Shown here: positions 11,260-24,500 of the stretch, piece by piece
Position numbering within the stretch: the stretch's first letter is position 1
How the letters are laid out: the number at the start of each line of letters is the position of its first letter
Origin: Neospora caninum Liverpool
Lineage: Eukaryota; Apicomplexa; Conoidasida; Eucoccidiorida; Sarcocystidae
Direction: 5' to 3'
Assembly (NCBI RefSeq): GCF_000208865.1
Contig: NC_018395.1
Location: 2,139,920-2,203,919, forward strand
Length of the DNA stretch: 64,000 bases
Notes under the pieces: generated by a model
What the model saw: only the letters and a program-made list of their open reading frames with translations
What the model was told of the DNA's origin: nothing
The model's database searches: none
Translations under genes and position numbers: made by a program

Positions 11260-14200
11260 CTTGTCAAACCCTAAAATTAAGATGTAGTCGCCCTTGCTGC
11301 ACGGTGACTTGTCTGAACGTCTCCGTAGACTTCCAGCCGCTACAGACAGCTGACCCGTCACCACGTAAATCAGATGAAAAGGTGACCATCAAACAATGGG
11401 AGAGTCCCCTGTACCTCCTCAGCAGACACTATCCTCGATAGCGATCGGCCTGCCTGGGAGAGACTGGCGCGAACTGCCCTCGACCAGTGCGTCGGCCTGC
11501 ATGGTAACAGGATTGCCCCACTCTATGAGGCCAGGACGACACCAAGCCCTCCAAAATACTGAGAGAAAAAGGACGAAACGACGTACAGTTGTGAAAAGGA
11601 TCCTGGTAAAAAAGTTCACACCATCCCGGGGGCAAGGGAGGATTGAACTGAAACGTCCCTGCTCTCTACGAGAGAGACCCCGTGGCGCACGAACTGCAGC
11701 AGTGATCCACACCCAGTAATTCTTACGTCCATGACGCGAAAACGGGCTGTCCGAAAAGAAAAAAAACTTGCAACTCGGCTGAGAAAGAAGAAGTGGACGA
11801 GGACGGTCAGCGGAAACGCGTGATACAACCGCGATGGAAAAAAGACGGGAAAAGCGCGGGTCTTCGCCCTCCCAACTACAGTTTGTTGAGGAAAAAGCAA
11901 GACAGGCATCCCAGAAGTATACGGAAATCTTGTTCGCTGTACAGGGGGGAATCGAGTACTGTTTTCCAACTCTTAGCAACAGAAGCTGGCACGGCAGCCA
12001 CCGGCTCCCGCAGTCGCCTTTATGCTGTACGCTAAGTCATGCAATAGCGACGGCAGCCATGCGGCAGTAGCTGCCTACGGAGCGCTGCAGCGCTATAAAC
12101 GATTCGCTCGATGCACAGAGGACGAAAACATAGCAAGCAAAACGTAACTCTCAGAGACCGTGGCGTGAAGCCAGTCAATCGACGGGAAACGCTTTCGCAG
12201 AGGGCGATTGCGTGAATATTCCGTATGTCCTTGTGGGAGAATAGTTAGCCGCTGTGTCAGACGTGCGGCGAGCCTCCCCTGTAGAATCTATATTGCAGTC
12301 ACGTGGTGGTTCCCTGCGGCTCAGCCCGACCACCGCCGCCTGCGCGGGGTGCGCTCGTGGGAGTTGTCTACCGTTATTTCTTGCAGTGAAGAAGTTGATT
12401 ACTGTGTAAATAGTGCCGTGTCTGGTAGTCATGTGCGCCTGATTATGATTCGCAGATGGCGTTATAACCCGGGTGGAATTCATCAGATTTCTTACCATCT
12501 CGCGCATATCCACGTGTAACAGGTGCGCAGGCTGTTCGCAGGAGAGACGCATGCATCTGTCGGCATGCTATACCATTGGGGGGGAGGGGGAAATTTCACG
12601 GGAGAAATCTGTACAGCTCAGCTACGTGCCTCGGTTGACACTAGGTTATCTTCGTGTGTGCACTCTTTTGTCTCACTTTGTGAATCTAAAGCTCGGGCTC
12701 AGGACTGCGGGACCTATATTTAAGGATGAGAAGCTTGGCAGATCCACCCCAGTTCAATAGAAGACCAGTTGGGGCCTGGAAATCGACCCTCATAGCCATG
12801 ACTGTCGTGGGTATTTGACGCAGAGGCTCCTCGTGACATAGAGTACGCCTCTAGATGCAGATGTGTGGCACTACCAACGTCATATTTGAGGTATGACACG
12901 ACATTAGCCTTATAATGTGCTACTATGACACGACCACCAGGGGGCACGTTCCACGTAGCGATCCGAACCGACGCCATGTGTAGCAACTTGCCACTCCTGT
13001 TCTGGAGACTATCACATACGCTTCTCGAGTAGTTCAGCACCGAATTGAGAAAGTACAGAATTGTTTGACGCGCTACTAGGATAACTGTCTCACTATCCGG
13101 CCCAAACTTTGTGAAGTAGTTCGCTGTTTTGCCGTTCGCTGACTCGTACCTCGACAGAGTTTGGAAACAGGGGAAAGAGCGCGCTGCCATTCAATCCAAA
13201 GCTAACAGACCTACGTTTACCTTAAGGTTCACACAAACCCATTAGATATGGTGATGGTGAGCCTTTGGGGGGGGGGGGGGGGGGTTGCAGTGTTTGTACT
13301 AACAGACCTACAGAAACAGCGTCCCCACTGGTTAGGAGAAAAAACGATGTCACGCCTCTGTATGGTGTAGTAGCAAAACGGCTCAGAGCGCACGGTTGTG
13401 AGAGGTGACTGGGCAACTGTGTATATGCCTGAACACTAAGTGGTAAAACCAATCATTTTATTATTTCCCTTCTGCTGTCCAGCGACTATCAGCCTAAAAG
13501 TTACCTCGACGAAAATAATTCCGTCGTCTGCTGATGTCACGTACACAGAGCTCACCGCTCGCTTGGAATTACCTGGAAGAACTGAATTCGCCCGCTACTT
13601 TCTTTGTTCACGTGCCACTCAAGCCACCGGTGCTTGACTCTACGGGTAATTCAGCGGGTAGTCCTCAGGCATAGAGCAAACCGTCTGCTTCGCTAAGAAA
13701 ACGGATGAAAAGCTCCAGCGAAAAGTTTCGCTGCGATGTGGCCTTGATGCCGAATGTGGTTGAAAGACACGCTGTTTTCTGCTCTGATACCAGGCGCTGC
13801 AGCGGCAAAAAACGCCGTCACGTATAAACTACACAGGTGCAATCGTTTGCTGCAGATCACTATTTTTTCACAATATAGTGCTGCTGGCTTTCTCACCGCC
13901 AAAGCCTATCCGTATTGCTTAGTGTGACACTTTTCTGTTAGCCATACCTCCTTCAGAATTCCGAAGGAACTTATTGCTCGACGTCAGTTCAGGCGAAAAC
14001 AAGCTTCATACCAACCCTCAACTGTCTACCCACGTGGCTGTTCTTACGTCCACCGCAAGCGTCCATGTTCTAGCATCTGACTTCACCGGATAGTAACACA
14101 CTTTCTAGAAACTGCGAACATGCCGAGATCTCGGTGCTATGGCCGAAATCAAAGAGCCCATGGGCATTATGGGGGAGGAACAAGTTCTGTAATCTACAAA

Positions 14201-14753
14201 CCTCTGGAAGAACGCTCGAAGGCAAGATTTAGGCTCGCTACCACGAAAATGCCGTGTTCCGTGAACAGCAAGAAGATAACAACGGAGTGGTTTATACACC
14301 CGGTAACAACCTAGAAAGTGCTATCCCGCTTCAGCTCGATATACAGTCGAGGGGATACAGATAATAATTGAGATTCAAATGGGTGCACTGCCGCAGACAA
14401 CCGGTGTGTGTGCTGGCGAAGCACCGCCAACCAGTTCTATCCATCGCTCAGTTACGATAGAACGCATCAGGTGAGCTTAGGACGGAGCCAAAGCTTCTGA
14501 TCGGAAAGTAACTGTAACATCGACACTGTGACGCTCCCTGACACTGCGCCGAGGCAGCCAGGGCAACTTGTGTTCCCTGTTGGTACCGAAGCATCTTGTC
14601 TCAACCACTGGCACCACTCGGAAAACGCCACAAAAGACGCAGCTCCCAACATAAAAACGGACTCGGAAATCCGTCGACTGCGGCCGAACTTGTCCGTGCG
14701 CCGAGTTCACCATTCCGCATGCTCCTCTGCCTCCGAGTCCTCGATTTATGGGT
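11260..14753. other. Intergenic region upstream of V-ATPase and downstream of HSP20
   Basis: It should contain the V-ATPase promoter and 5' UTR on its left side and the HSP20 3' UTR on its right. GCATGC motifs occur at about 12549 and 12563. A poly-G run sits at 13267-13284. The longest ATG-started reading frame is a minus-strand ORF of 156 codons at 12720-13190 with no recognisable domain; I do not call it a gene. Confidence 0.55.
13267..13284. repeat. Poly-G tract
   Basis: Eighteen consecutive G residues in intergenic DNA. Similar G or C homopolymers recur at 32496-32510, 41945-41959, 53042-53053 and 53849-53864. Confidence 0.95.
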
Positions 14754-15558
14754 TTACTTCTTTGACCCCTTCTCGGCCTGAGCTGCACCCGGCAGCAAAA
14801 TCTCCACCTTCTTCCTTTCGTGAGTTTGGATGCAAGAGATTTTGACCTCCAACATTCCTGTGCAACAATGACACGCATAAACGAGTCCGCCTTTGGGTTG
14901 CTTACTTGAATATTCCAGGTAAATATGCTCTTTCACGTCAACCCGAGCCTGCCGTTACAAACTTACCGTTTGTCATAACTGCATGGACTGAGTCTTCGAC
15001 GGCATTCGGCGGCAACTGGAATGCGCGCAGAAAGAACCCAGTGGGCCGCTCATGGACGCACAGCACCAAATTGGCCCCGTACTTCTCTCTCAGCTCATTC
15101 TTCGACCGAGGCCCAGAGATGAACAGCTGTCCTTCGCCAACTTCTACGCTCACATCGTCCTTGGTGAATCCAGGCAAATCCATTACCAAATCGATGGTAC
15201 TCTCCTTCTTATCAAAGAAAATGTCGACTCCTGGTTTCCAGGTGATCTTATTCCGAATCTCGGGTGGTGCTTGAATTTCAGCGATTTTGTTGGCCGCCAA
15301 AAGCAGATTCCCGGACCGTGGGATGGATGGGATGAGCTGTACAATGCAAGGTCGAGCAATAAGCTACCTTATGGCGCAGAGCAAGACTCTTTGGCAACGA
15401 GGTCACTTCTGAAATCTGGCGAAAGAGCCAGTCTTCCACTGGCTTGTGCACCGCTCGCATATACAACGACTCACCTGATCTGGAAGCAAATCGTCTCCTT
15501 CGCTGGCAGAGTCGAGCACCACCTCGTGCTCAACGACGGCGCCGCCACAGCAACTCAT
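14754..15558 (-). CDS. HSP20: Small heat-shock protein HSP20 (alpha-crystallin domain), 3 exons, 185 aa
   Basis: Small heat-shock proteins are ATP-independent holdases. T. gondii HSP20 is reported at the inner membrane complex and pellicle, held there by N-terminal palmitoylation. Exons: 15558-15475, 15336-14967 and 14857-14754, with donors CAG|GTGAGT and G|GTAAGT and consistent phases. The N-terminus is MSCCGG, two adjacent cysteines plus glycines, a plausible palmitoylation site. The alpha-crystallin domain runs from about residue 50 to 165: KPGVDIFFDKKE, LVMDLPGFTKDDVSVEV, LFISGPRSK, then ERPTGFFLRAFQLPPNAVEDSVHAVMTNGMLEVKI. The C-terminus is Lys-rich (KGSKK) and lacks an obvious IxI anchoring motif. 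The start at 15558 is chosen because the adjacent cysteines follow it and the open frame upstream has no homology. T. gondii has about five small HSPs; the assignment to HSP20 rests on the N-terminus and is from memory. Confidence 0.88.
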
Positions 15559-18500
15559 CCTGATAGCAAAACAGCACATTCTCGGGCATATCTTTTGGTT
15601 GCAGCATGGAAAAACAACGAGGCGACCCAAAGCACCTCGCCAGGTGCAATTTGAAGCGTGGAAGGTTTCTGTCGACCCGATGCCATGTTAAGCCTCGCCG
15701 CCCGAAAGCGCGCATTTCGCATCGCCTGCCGCTCGACTCGCTGCACTGCATTCCCTACAATTTATAGGAGCCCTGGAAAAGCCACTTACTTGACAACTTT
15801 ATAAAGGGAAATGCAGGGGGGAAGCAGGAATAGATGTTCTTGGTTCTCTGACAGAAAAAAAATATCGACAAGCAGTAATCTCACCACTCTTTCAGAGACG
15901 AGCGGTAAACGCACGCCACTCACGGTGCACATGCGTCGAGGGCGACGCAATCGGGCTGGACGGAGGTTGCGCGGCGCTACAACAAATTTGCATCGCCCGC
16001 GGAACGCTTAGTTTCCCCGAAGGGGACGTGCACGCTCCATGAGAACAACGCAAGCGTCAACGTGGACAACGCTAGTAAGCTTTCCGTAAATCTCGGCAGG
16101 TGCACGCAATCTCCCGCAACGCTTTCTAGTCGAATCGGACAGTGTCAGGCAATGATGCCGACACAGCCGATACTGTCCGCTTCGCTGCTTGGGACGTCGA
16201 TGCGATATGAGGGCGCTGGCAAGCATGTTTACTTTATTACTATGGGACGGAAACTGTCGAGACGGTTTTCTTATTCGTGGGCGACCCATGTGACTCTATG
16301 GCTTTCGGGTCATGAGATAGTACTAACGAGGGGCATTAAAGTCACTAGCTAGCGTGGGTCTATCTCGCTCAAAAGATCTGGAACGGTTTAAGGTAACGAC
16401 ACCAACCAAATCGGGGATGCGTAAGTGTAAGCTAGGCGAGTTCGATTTGGTGAGAAAGTTGATATCATGTGACATGGCTACCACTGCGGAAACTCAGGAT
16501 AGCGGTCCCTCAGTACTTGACCAACAGGAAATTCACTTGCTTCCAACAGCGGGCGCACTGTTTCCTCAGTTTCTCTTACGGCAACTGTTACCGCGAGTTG
16601 GCATTAACTTCGCATTTAGACCCGTGCTCGTCGAGGTCACAGAAAAGCTTCAATAATTACGATGTTGGAACGCAAGACGATTTTCCCTGCTGAGACGATA
16701 TTGTCTGAATCTAGGGTTTTTTACTGAAACACAGAACACAGAGCTCTTGCAAGCTGCCGAAAAAGCTGTCGCTGTGCCGAGATGGTTGATAAGAGAGCCC
16801 TGGATTGAAGCGACATTCAGCTCACAATGGCAGATTGTCTAAGCAAACAGGAGGTTGACGGTCCCGGACGAGAATTTGCAAAAAAAAAAACCGTCTAGCG
16901 TCCACAAGTAGAAACTGCTCGGCTGCTGTGCCGTCATCTTCATCGCTCGGACACACCTCAATTTCGGTTCTTTTTGCTCCACTCGGCTGTAGGTACAAAG
17001 GGGGCGCTATACATCTCAATCTTGGCGTTCCACCAGATGCCGCGGGCAACTGTGCTTCAGGTATGTTGCATTACGGAAGGGGAACTGCTAAGAGGCGCAA
17101 CTAGCTCTAGTAGCTGCATACCCTGTAAACGTTGGGGTTTCCACGCTGTTCGCGGACATGGGACAAGGCATCGCTCTCTTCGTTCTCATCGTTTCTTACC
17201 TTCACCTCCAAATGAGAGCCAGTGTAATGCTCGCCGAAGCGTGGGAGGATCTTAGGCCGGTCGACGCGTGCCTACCAGTTGACAGACGTTACGCCAAATT
17301 TAACACCGATCTCTGCGCGGTGCGCTTGCTTTTGCTTCCTTGTGGACGCATACTCGACAGCAGGTAGCTTCCTTCAGTCCATCGGTCTGCTACCGTGCAT
17401 GTCCGTTGCTCTGACGACATTCCAGTTCCGGATGGTATGACCGATGAAAATATTGCTGCTCTTCAGTTCCTGTTCGACGTTGTCTCCCTTAGGGGCTAAT
17501 TTCTGAAGCGCCCGCCGCTACTCGTTGCTTCAAACTCCTTAGCAATTTCCAATCAACCTTTACCTGTGAGATACAATGACATCGTAAACAAGCAGGTACA
17601 AGACGAAAGCCGTTTCTCTTCAGGTGAATACAAGCACCTCAAACAATTCATATTCTACGAGATTTCAACTGGCCACGTATACATCGATGCTTGCACGGAT
17701 GCATGTAGAGAGATATGGCAAGGTAACACATTGTAGTGATATCTATTCGTTACACCCAGTTTTGTTATCCGGCCATCAGCATGCTCGCCTCGTTCGACGT
17801 CTGGTAAGCAAGCGTAACCCTCCTTGAAGGACTACAGGAGCACACCCTTTCTCAGAGTATGCCTACCTGTTTGAGGCACAGGATGCACGACGGTAATCCA
17901 CGGAGCTGCAAAAACGTCGTCCGATTGAACGCAGGCACCTGATCTTTCAGGTTTTGCAATTCTCTGTCTTTTCCGAAACATGGTGTCTTTATTCGCTACT
18001 CGAACGGACCTGCATGTCTCTCAGCGGTGGATTTCCTCCAGGAAGCGGAAGACGGTGACATCATCTTGCCCTTACGATGACGAAGGGCTTTTACCGCAAA
18101 TTCCACTGCAGGTTCCTCCATTGCGTCATCTTACATGGCAACTCCCCAGGTCTGACAGCCTGAATTTTATGGCATCCGATGTTAGTTGATACTGAAATTA
18201 CAGTGGATTAGCTACACTGCCCGCATCATTTTAAGTAAGCTTTGTTTCCTGCTTAGCAACAACCTTCTACATGTGCTGCGATCCACAGTAATCTTCCTCA
18301 TTGTTTCACTTCTGGTGGCGTACACCCACCGAACCGGTCAGGACGCAAGTATGCTGTGATAAACCAGCTGTTACGGCCAGAAACAATGGCTTGTCTCAGG
18401 AGGGCAGATTCACTATCTGTTCAGTTCCTCGGCGGCCAGTGGTCGGCTGTGCCTCGAGAATGTAAGCATCGTTTCGACAAATGCTTGTCGTGGACTGGAT

Positions 18501-21500
18501 ACGGGATTCGAAAAATGTACTTTGACAGGTCATTCAAGACGGGGAACAGTGTACGGAGCTTGACTTATTCTAGTCGTTCAGGGGCGCGTGTAATGCGTTC
18601 TCCCTCGTTGTGTAATGTGCTTTGGCTTTAAGTTTTTTGCTTGCCATCTTGCTCCATAATTACCCAAACGTTCGCTTCCAGCAATGCATGTGAAGTAAAG
18701 GTTTGACTGCACTAGTGCCCGAGTTTGAGTTCGGCGCCAAACCACGCCCGTTTGAACGGCAACTAGTTCCAGCGTGGTTCCGTGACTTCATGACGCAAAT
18801 TGGGTGTACTGGCGCTTTCAGCTGCGGTGCGGGTGATATCCACCTTATACTCGAACAAGAGCTGTGGTCAAAACAGCTCAGCGACCGACCAGCCGTTTCG
18901 CTTTACACACAGGACTAAGACTGTCTCACTTCCCAAATACTGGTTGTTGGCTGCGTATCAAATACTGGTTGTTAGTTGCGTACCAAATACTGGATGTGTC
19001 TCGGTATAAGGGACCTGATGAAGGCACACGAACGAGATCGCGTTCGTTCGAGGCATGCCCGTATTGACCCTGGCTAGTTGTTGGTAGTAGCGGAGCCTCA
19101 TTACTCAAAATATCCAGCAGCCGAGAAGCCCAACCGCTTTCTTCACCAATCGCGGCTGTCAACTGCTCACGCACAGTATGCCACCTCTCTCTCGATGCGC
19201 AACAAGATTGACGTGCATGTTTTTCCTGATCGAGGGGAGGGGCAGGCATATGCCATTCTGTCGCTCGTTCTCCATTTAGCTCAATTTTCCGCCTACTGGT
19301 TTCCTACTTGCTCTCAAACATACCACCACAGCAACGTACTAACTACTCCGGAGGTCGAATTCTAGAGGAACGTTGAGTGACGAGTTTATTTCGCCAACTT
19401 CCCGCCAGGGAACCCCGTTGGCGATTCTCAAGCCCGTAAGAGGAACGGAACAGGTGTACGAGCGCAGCGATTTATGCCAGAGACTGGGGAGACTCCTATT
19501 GCCGTCATTCATAAGTATTTTCTGGGGTATCCTCGGCGCCTTGGAAAGTGTGCGAAAAAAACACGGGATGAGTCTGCATGTTCATACTTGTCAGTATATC
19601 TCATTCGATTCCCACTGGAGTACATGAGGCTTCACGTGAGCGACGGCCACCTTTGGATTTTTCGTACCCAAACCAGCGCAGCTGTTGAGGACAAATCTGA
19701 CTCCGTTTACGGCCCCTGCTTATTAATGGTAGTGTGCATTTTTACTGCACGGCACTTCGTGGCGAATACTGTGTCACTGCCTTTTTTGCACTTCTCGATG
19801 CGTGGCATTCCGCCACGGACGATGGCCCACGTACTCCAGCAAATCCACACTGCGTTTTTATAAGCACTGATTGAGAGTATGGACAGGCAACCAAGCGACT
19901 TCAGTCCCCCACCTTGCTAAGACAAAAGGTACCGAGGACACACAGAGAAAAGCGGAGTGTGGTGGCCTTTTTCCAAAACAGATAGTCGGGGGGTTGGGTG
20001 CTCATGAATGCTCCACCGTGAAAGACACACTGGCGAAAACGGTGAAACGTGGCGCCGACCTGGCACCAGCGGTTGCAGTGCGTGGCACACTTTCCCCATT
20101 TCCATGCCTGGAGCAAGTTAACGCCGACTCAACGATTTCCGAAAGTGAATTCAACAAAGTTCGGCTTCATTTCTAATACGCATTTTCCGCCCGGGACCCC
20201 GCTGCAGCCGCCAAGCCTCCGCAGGGTCACCTGCTTCCCGAACGGGGTGTCTGTACGGCGCAAGATGCGGGATGTGATTTGTGTGATGGACCGACCGGTG
20301 AGCGTAGCGTCTCGCTGTCACCCAAGTGGGGGTCGTCCGTTGGTGGCAGGAGAAGGCACTGTCCTGCCTATCACCGGGTACGAGTGACAATCTGCCCCTT
20401 GCAAGGCCGCAGTCGCCAGTGGGATGGAGACGGAGGTCCCCATCTCTCGGGTGATGATGAGACGCGGAACGCCTAAGGCTGGAAACAGAGCAGGGAAAAG
20501 TGTCCGCTGTGGCGCAGAGCAGGGATCACAGAATGTCACCCCGGCTGATCAAGGCAGGCGGAAAAGCTCCTCACACCGCGTTTCTTTTATGTGTGCGGGC
20601 TTCTAATATTCGTTCGTCCTTTGTTGTTGACGGTTCAGTGCCTCGCGCCTGGTGGAAGGCGATAATTTTCTCCGAGTGGAGTCCGGCGTCGCCGCTTTCC
20701 GCACACCGTTTTTGCGTCGATACGCACACACTTGTACGCTGCTGTGGTTATGGTTTTCTCTTAGCCCAATCCAGACCGACAGCGGGTTGAATATCGATAC
20801 AGGACACTTTCATGCAAACGTGACCTTTTTGAGGACGATTACGTCTTGCATCCGGCTGGCATCGCGGCTGTCTCGCCGCTCGCTGTGTCTCCGCGAGCTT
20901 GATTTTCGGCGTTCGTGGAGTTTCGAGCTGGACGCTACATCGACAGCAGTCACACTGCTTTTCGATGAGCGGCTGTGTGTCGCCGGGAACATGTGAGAAC
21001 GGAAACAGCCAAGTGTTTGCAGGGGCGGCCGTCAACCGGGTCTTTCTGATCCGATCCCAGTGGGTAGCTGACCGGGCGCAACTGGCATAAATTACAGTGA
21101 CGATCAAGGCATCACCAACCATGTGTATCCCCGTAGGCAGTTGGATACCACGGGGGATCATGAGGACTTCTCTCAGCAGATTTCAATCGTGTAGCAAGTG
21201 ATACTTTTAAAATGTCGGCTGCGTCACAACGGGACGATCAGTCGTGAAAGCGGTCCCATCAATGTACGACTTCGGCCACAATTTGAAGACTCTGTCTGCA
21301 TGAAGCGGTGATTTTTGAAAGAGAATTCCCGATTCAAGAGCGAGTGGGCAACAGCTGTGGTCGACGCCCTAGACGGGGACGGTGCTCTGTTTGGACGAGT
21401 CTCCTTTCGAGAGAGAATTGCGGGCCCAACCCGGCGGCCAGGTTTCCTGGTACTACACTAGAGTGCATGCCCCTCAATGGCATTGGATCGACACGCCATT

Positions 21501-21552
21501 CCTGGAGCTTTTTTGCGGCTTTCCGTTTTCACCCACTCCTTCCCAGGACAAA
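15559..21552. other. 6 kb divergent intergenic region between HSP20 and the prolyl hydroxylase
   Basis: HSP20 is read to the left and the hydroxylase to the right, so both promoters must lie here. Reading frames are short and have no domains. A 25-bp tandem repeat sits at 18935-18999. The length is unusual for this window and leaves room for an untranslated RNA, a long 5' UTR or a small unrecognised gene, but nothing in the sequence supports one specifically. Confidence 0.55.
18935..18999. repeat. 25-bp tandem repeat, about 2.5 copies
   Basis: Units start at 18935, 18960 and 18985, each beginning AAATACTGG. The first two differ at three positions; the third is partial and diverges after about ten bases. 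Confidence 0.9.
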
Positions 21553-24500
21553 ATGGGTCTAGATGAACTGTTCATGAAACTGCCTCGTCACCTCGTAAGC
21601 CAGATCAAAGAGGAGGCGGATGGCCGTCCCATTGTCAACTGCACAGATTGTTCAAACTCGGATGGCCTTGAGAGGTGAGTTGCTCATTTCTTTGACGGTA
21701 GAATTCTTGAAGCACGAGACGACGCAAGGACGATAACGGCTTGGGTGTCAGGTACTGCCAAGGATGGGTGTTCTTGCCTAGCTGACACAACGTCAGGAGG
21801 GGCCACTAGCGTGGCGGACTGCATTAGAAGAATTTCGGGAACAGCAGATATCGTTAAGAGGACTCTGACATACGCCAGGCCAGAACTCTTACCAAGGAGC
21901 TTCGATCAGCTTTGAAAATAGTACTGCGAATTCTCACTCCCGCACGTGGCGGCAGAGTAGATCGCATTGGTGAGAATAGGATGTGGTAGAGACACGGTGG
22001 TTGCCAGTGCAACAATGCGTCCATATTCGATGTGCCCACCACTCATTTAGAGTATCTTGTTTGGCGGCCTGTTGATTTTTAGGCAGTGAATGCGTTTGCG
22101 CCTGCGGCATACGGTGTACACAGGAAGCGTCGAATGTACCCAGATCTTTCGTCCTTCCTGTGCGATTCGTCAGAGGTGGATTTTCTTGTCGATTCCGCAA
22201 ACAGCTCTGCTCCCTTCGTCATAGGTGCGCTGCTTTTGGGTGCACTTGAAATGCTAACTACACAGCTAGATCATGTACAGTCCATGTGCACCGCGGCTGC
22301 GATGCTCAACGGTCTTCAGACTGGTTTACCCTTGTGCGTGGAACACGGTTGGCGCTCCTCCCTATCTTGAGATGTCCGTTTAGGGATTAGAGCGAGAATG
22401 GTGAAGAGGCGCGGTAGCAGTAGAGGCTCTGACACGCGGAGGTGACACCATCTGCAGAAGCATATGGTGACCAGATAATGATTGGATTGCATGTCACCGT
22501 GTAGGATGCACCGACAGCGCCCACCAGTCTGTTCACTCTTACGTTTTCTGTTTCCTTTCGATGACTGCAGTGGACAAAGTGACAGAGGATGTCGGCTGGT
22601 GCCGCCGCGCCAGAGAGGAAGCTCAGTGCTTGCGGACTGCAGGTCGCTTCAAACAAGCTTCGTTCGGAGGAGGAAGTAGCAAGTAAGCAGCGACAGTTTT
22701 GTTGAAGAACCGCGGCGCGTTTCGCATTTCTTCCTAAAAAGGCTCCTCACATGCAGCAAATTGCTCGTGCCGAAGGTAGCCGCACATCCATGTGGTAGCG
22801 GATTACAGTATTGCGGATTACAGTATTGCACCAAATTCGTGTGTGGACGCGCGTGTACAGACTCGTAGGCAGCCGTTTGAGGGACCAGGAGAGATTTTTT
22901 ACTGTTCGGCAGAGAGCATCATTCTCTTCAATGATGGAAGGTCTTGTAGCAGTCGTACCACTTCAGAAAACATCACGCTTCTGTGTGAGGGCACGACGGG
23001 AACTCGTAACAGGTCGATCGAATACAGCTGTCGAGGCCCGCTGCTCCGTGTGTCTGAAGTCAAGATTGCTGCGGGGGGTGAAACGTAGACACTATTTTAC
23101 TGCGTAAGCTGAGAGGTTGCTAGACGCAGCGTCTTCACTGTGATAAATGCCGTGGCTTTACTTCTTTCGCGAGGCAGGTCCTGCTGGGCAAGCGCCAGTT
23201 CCCCGTTGAATGCGCCCGTCCTTCCATGCTCCCCGAGGTGAAGACGCTGCAAGGAGAGCTGTCCGAACGAAGCTGCCTGTGTGTTGTGTGTGTTTTCCCG
23301 TTCCAGGTGTGCAGACGTCAGAACTCGGAGCGATGACATCGTGTGGATTCGACGGGAGGACCTCGTGGCTCTCCCTGCGTGCTCCCAGATTGTTTCTCTG
23401 TAAGGAAATTGGCCAATGATCCCCTTGCCTCTTACTCACTTAGGGGGTTAGGAAGATGTGTTTTTCTTTCACAGCAGGAGAGGTAGAGGAATAGCCGGGC
23501 CAACTGTGCGTCTGCAGTAACCTGCTTGCGTACCTTGCGAACACGGCTCGCGGCAAGCATGAAAAAACCGTTGTCTTTGTGCACGTTCCCACGGACTGGC
23601 TTTTTAGGTTTGAAGAGATTCGAGCATCCGTCGACAAAAGCTTTTTACGATTGGGCACAGATTTAGAGGTCGACAAAACGGAAATGCAGTTGTCGGTCTA
23701 TCCAAGTAAGCGCCTGCTCAGTTGCATCTAGGCAGCAGCGTCGTTCTGTGGTAAACCGTCTGGACCCTGAGCCCAAAGTCTCTTCTGGGTGGAGGATGTC
23801 GAATGCTTTCCGTGTTATCGGGGGGAATGCATCACGGGCGCTGGCTTCGTTTTATAGCACCACGCAAGGACTAAAATTGCCCGGCTCGTTGGAAAGGTGT
23901 ATTGTTCTCGAAGTTAAGCGCCTCTTTTTAATCAAGTTACGCAGTTGCATCTTCCTTTGGTGGAAAACGCGTTCATCTGTTCGTGTATACTTTTCTTTTG
24001 CCGTTCAAGTGCTGGCATGTCATCACTTTCGTACTATTCATTGGAAGAAACCAACGCCCGCGGTGCCGGACGCGCGTGAGCGCCTTTCCATATTGAAGTC
24101 ACAGGCGTTCCGTAGTGCCTAATTAAAAGCGTTGCAGGGAGGTATGGGAGCACATTGCGAGCTGCAACCCCCGCCCCCTGTCGAGGAAACAGTGTATGCT
24201 GTATATGCTGTTTCTCCAGAGGGAACAGCTGGTTACTCGGCACATAAGGATGCTGGACCCGTTTCAGGTGAGAAGCTGATAGCTATTCTGGTTCGCGGAA
24301 ACAACTGCCATCCGCCGGGTCACTGCGAGGTTTTTCACCCGAACATTGGGTTTGTAATTGGGTAGCACCGAAATACGAACCCCCAACAATATCTTTCATT
24401 TTGATAGGCCCGTTCGTATTACGATATGTGCGGCTGATTGCCAGGCCGTATTTCCAGGGGTCGTCTTTTGTCCTTGTGGTCTGTGTTGAATGCAGGCACC

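Noticed and set aside
19373..19863. Plus-strand frames of 84 and 129 codons in the 6 kb gene-free region
   Set aside because: Overlapping, no domain, no strong splice sites or conserved composition; not distinguishable from chance.
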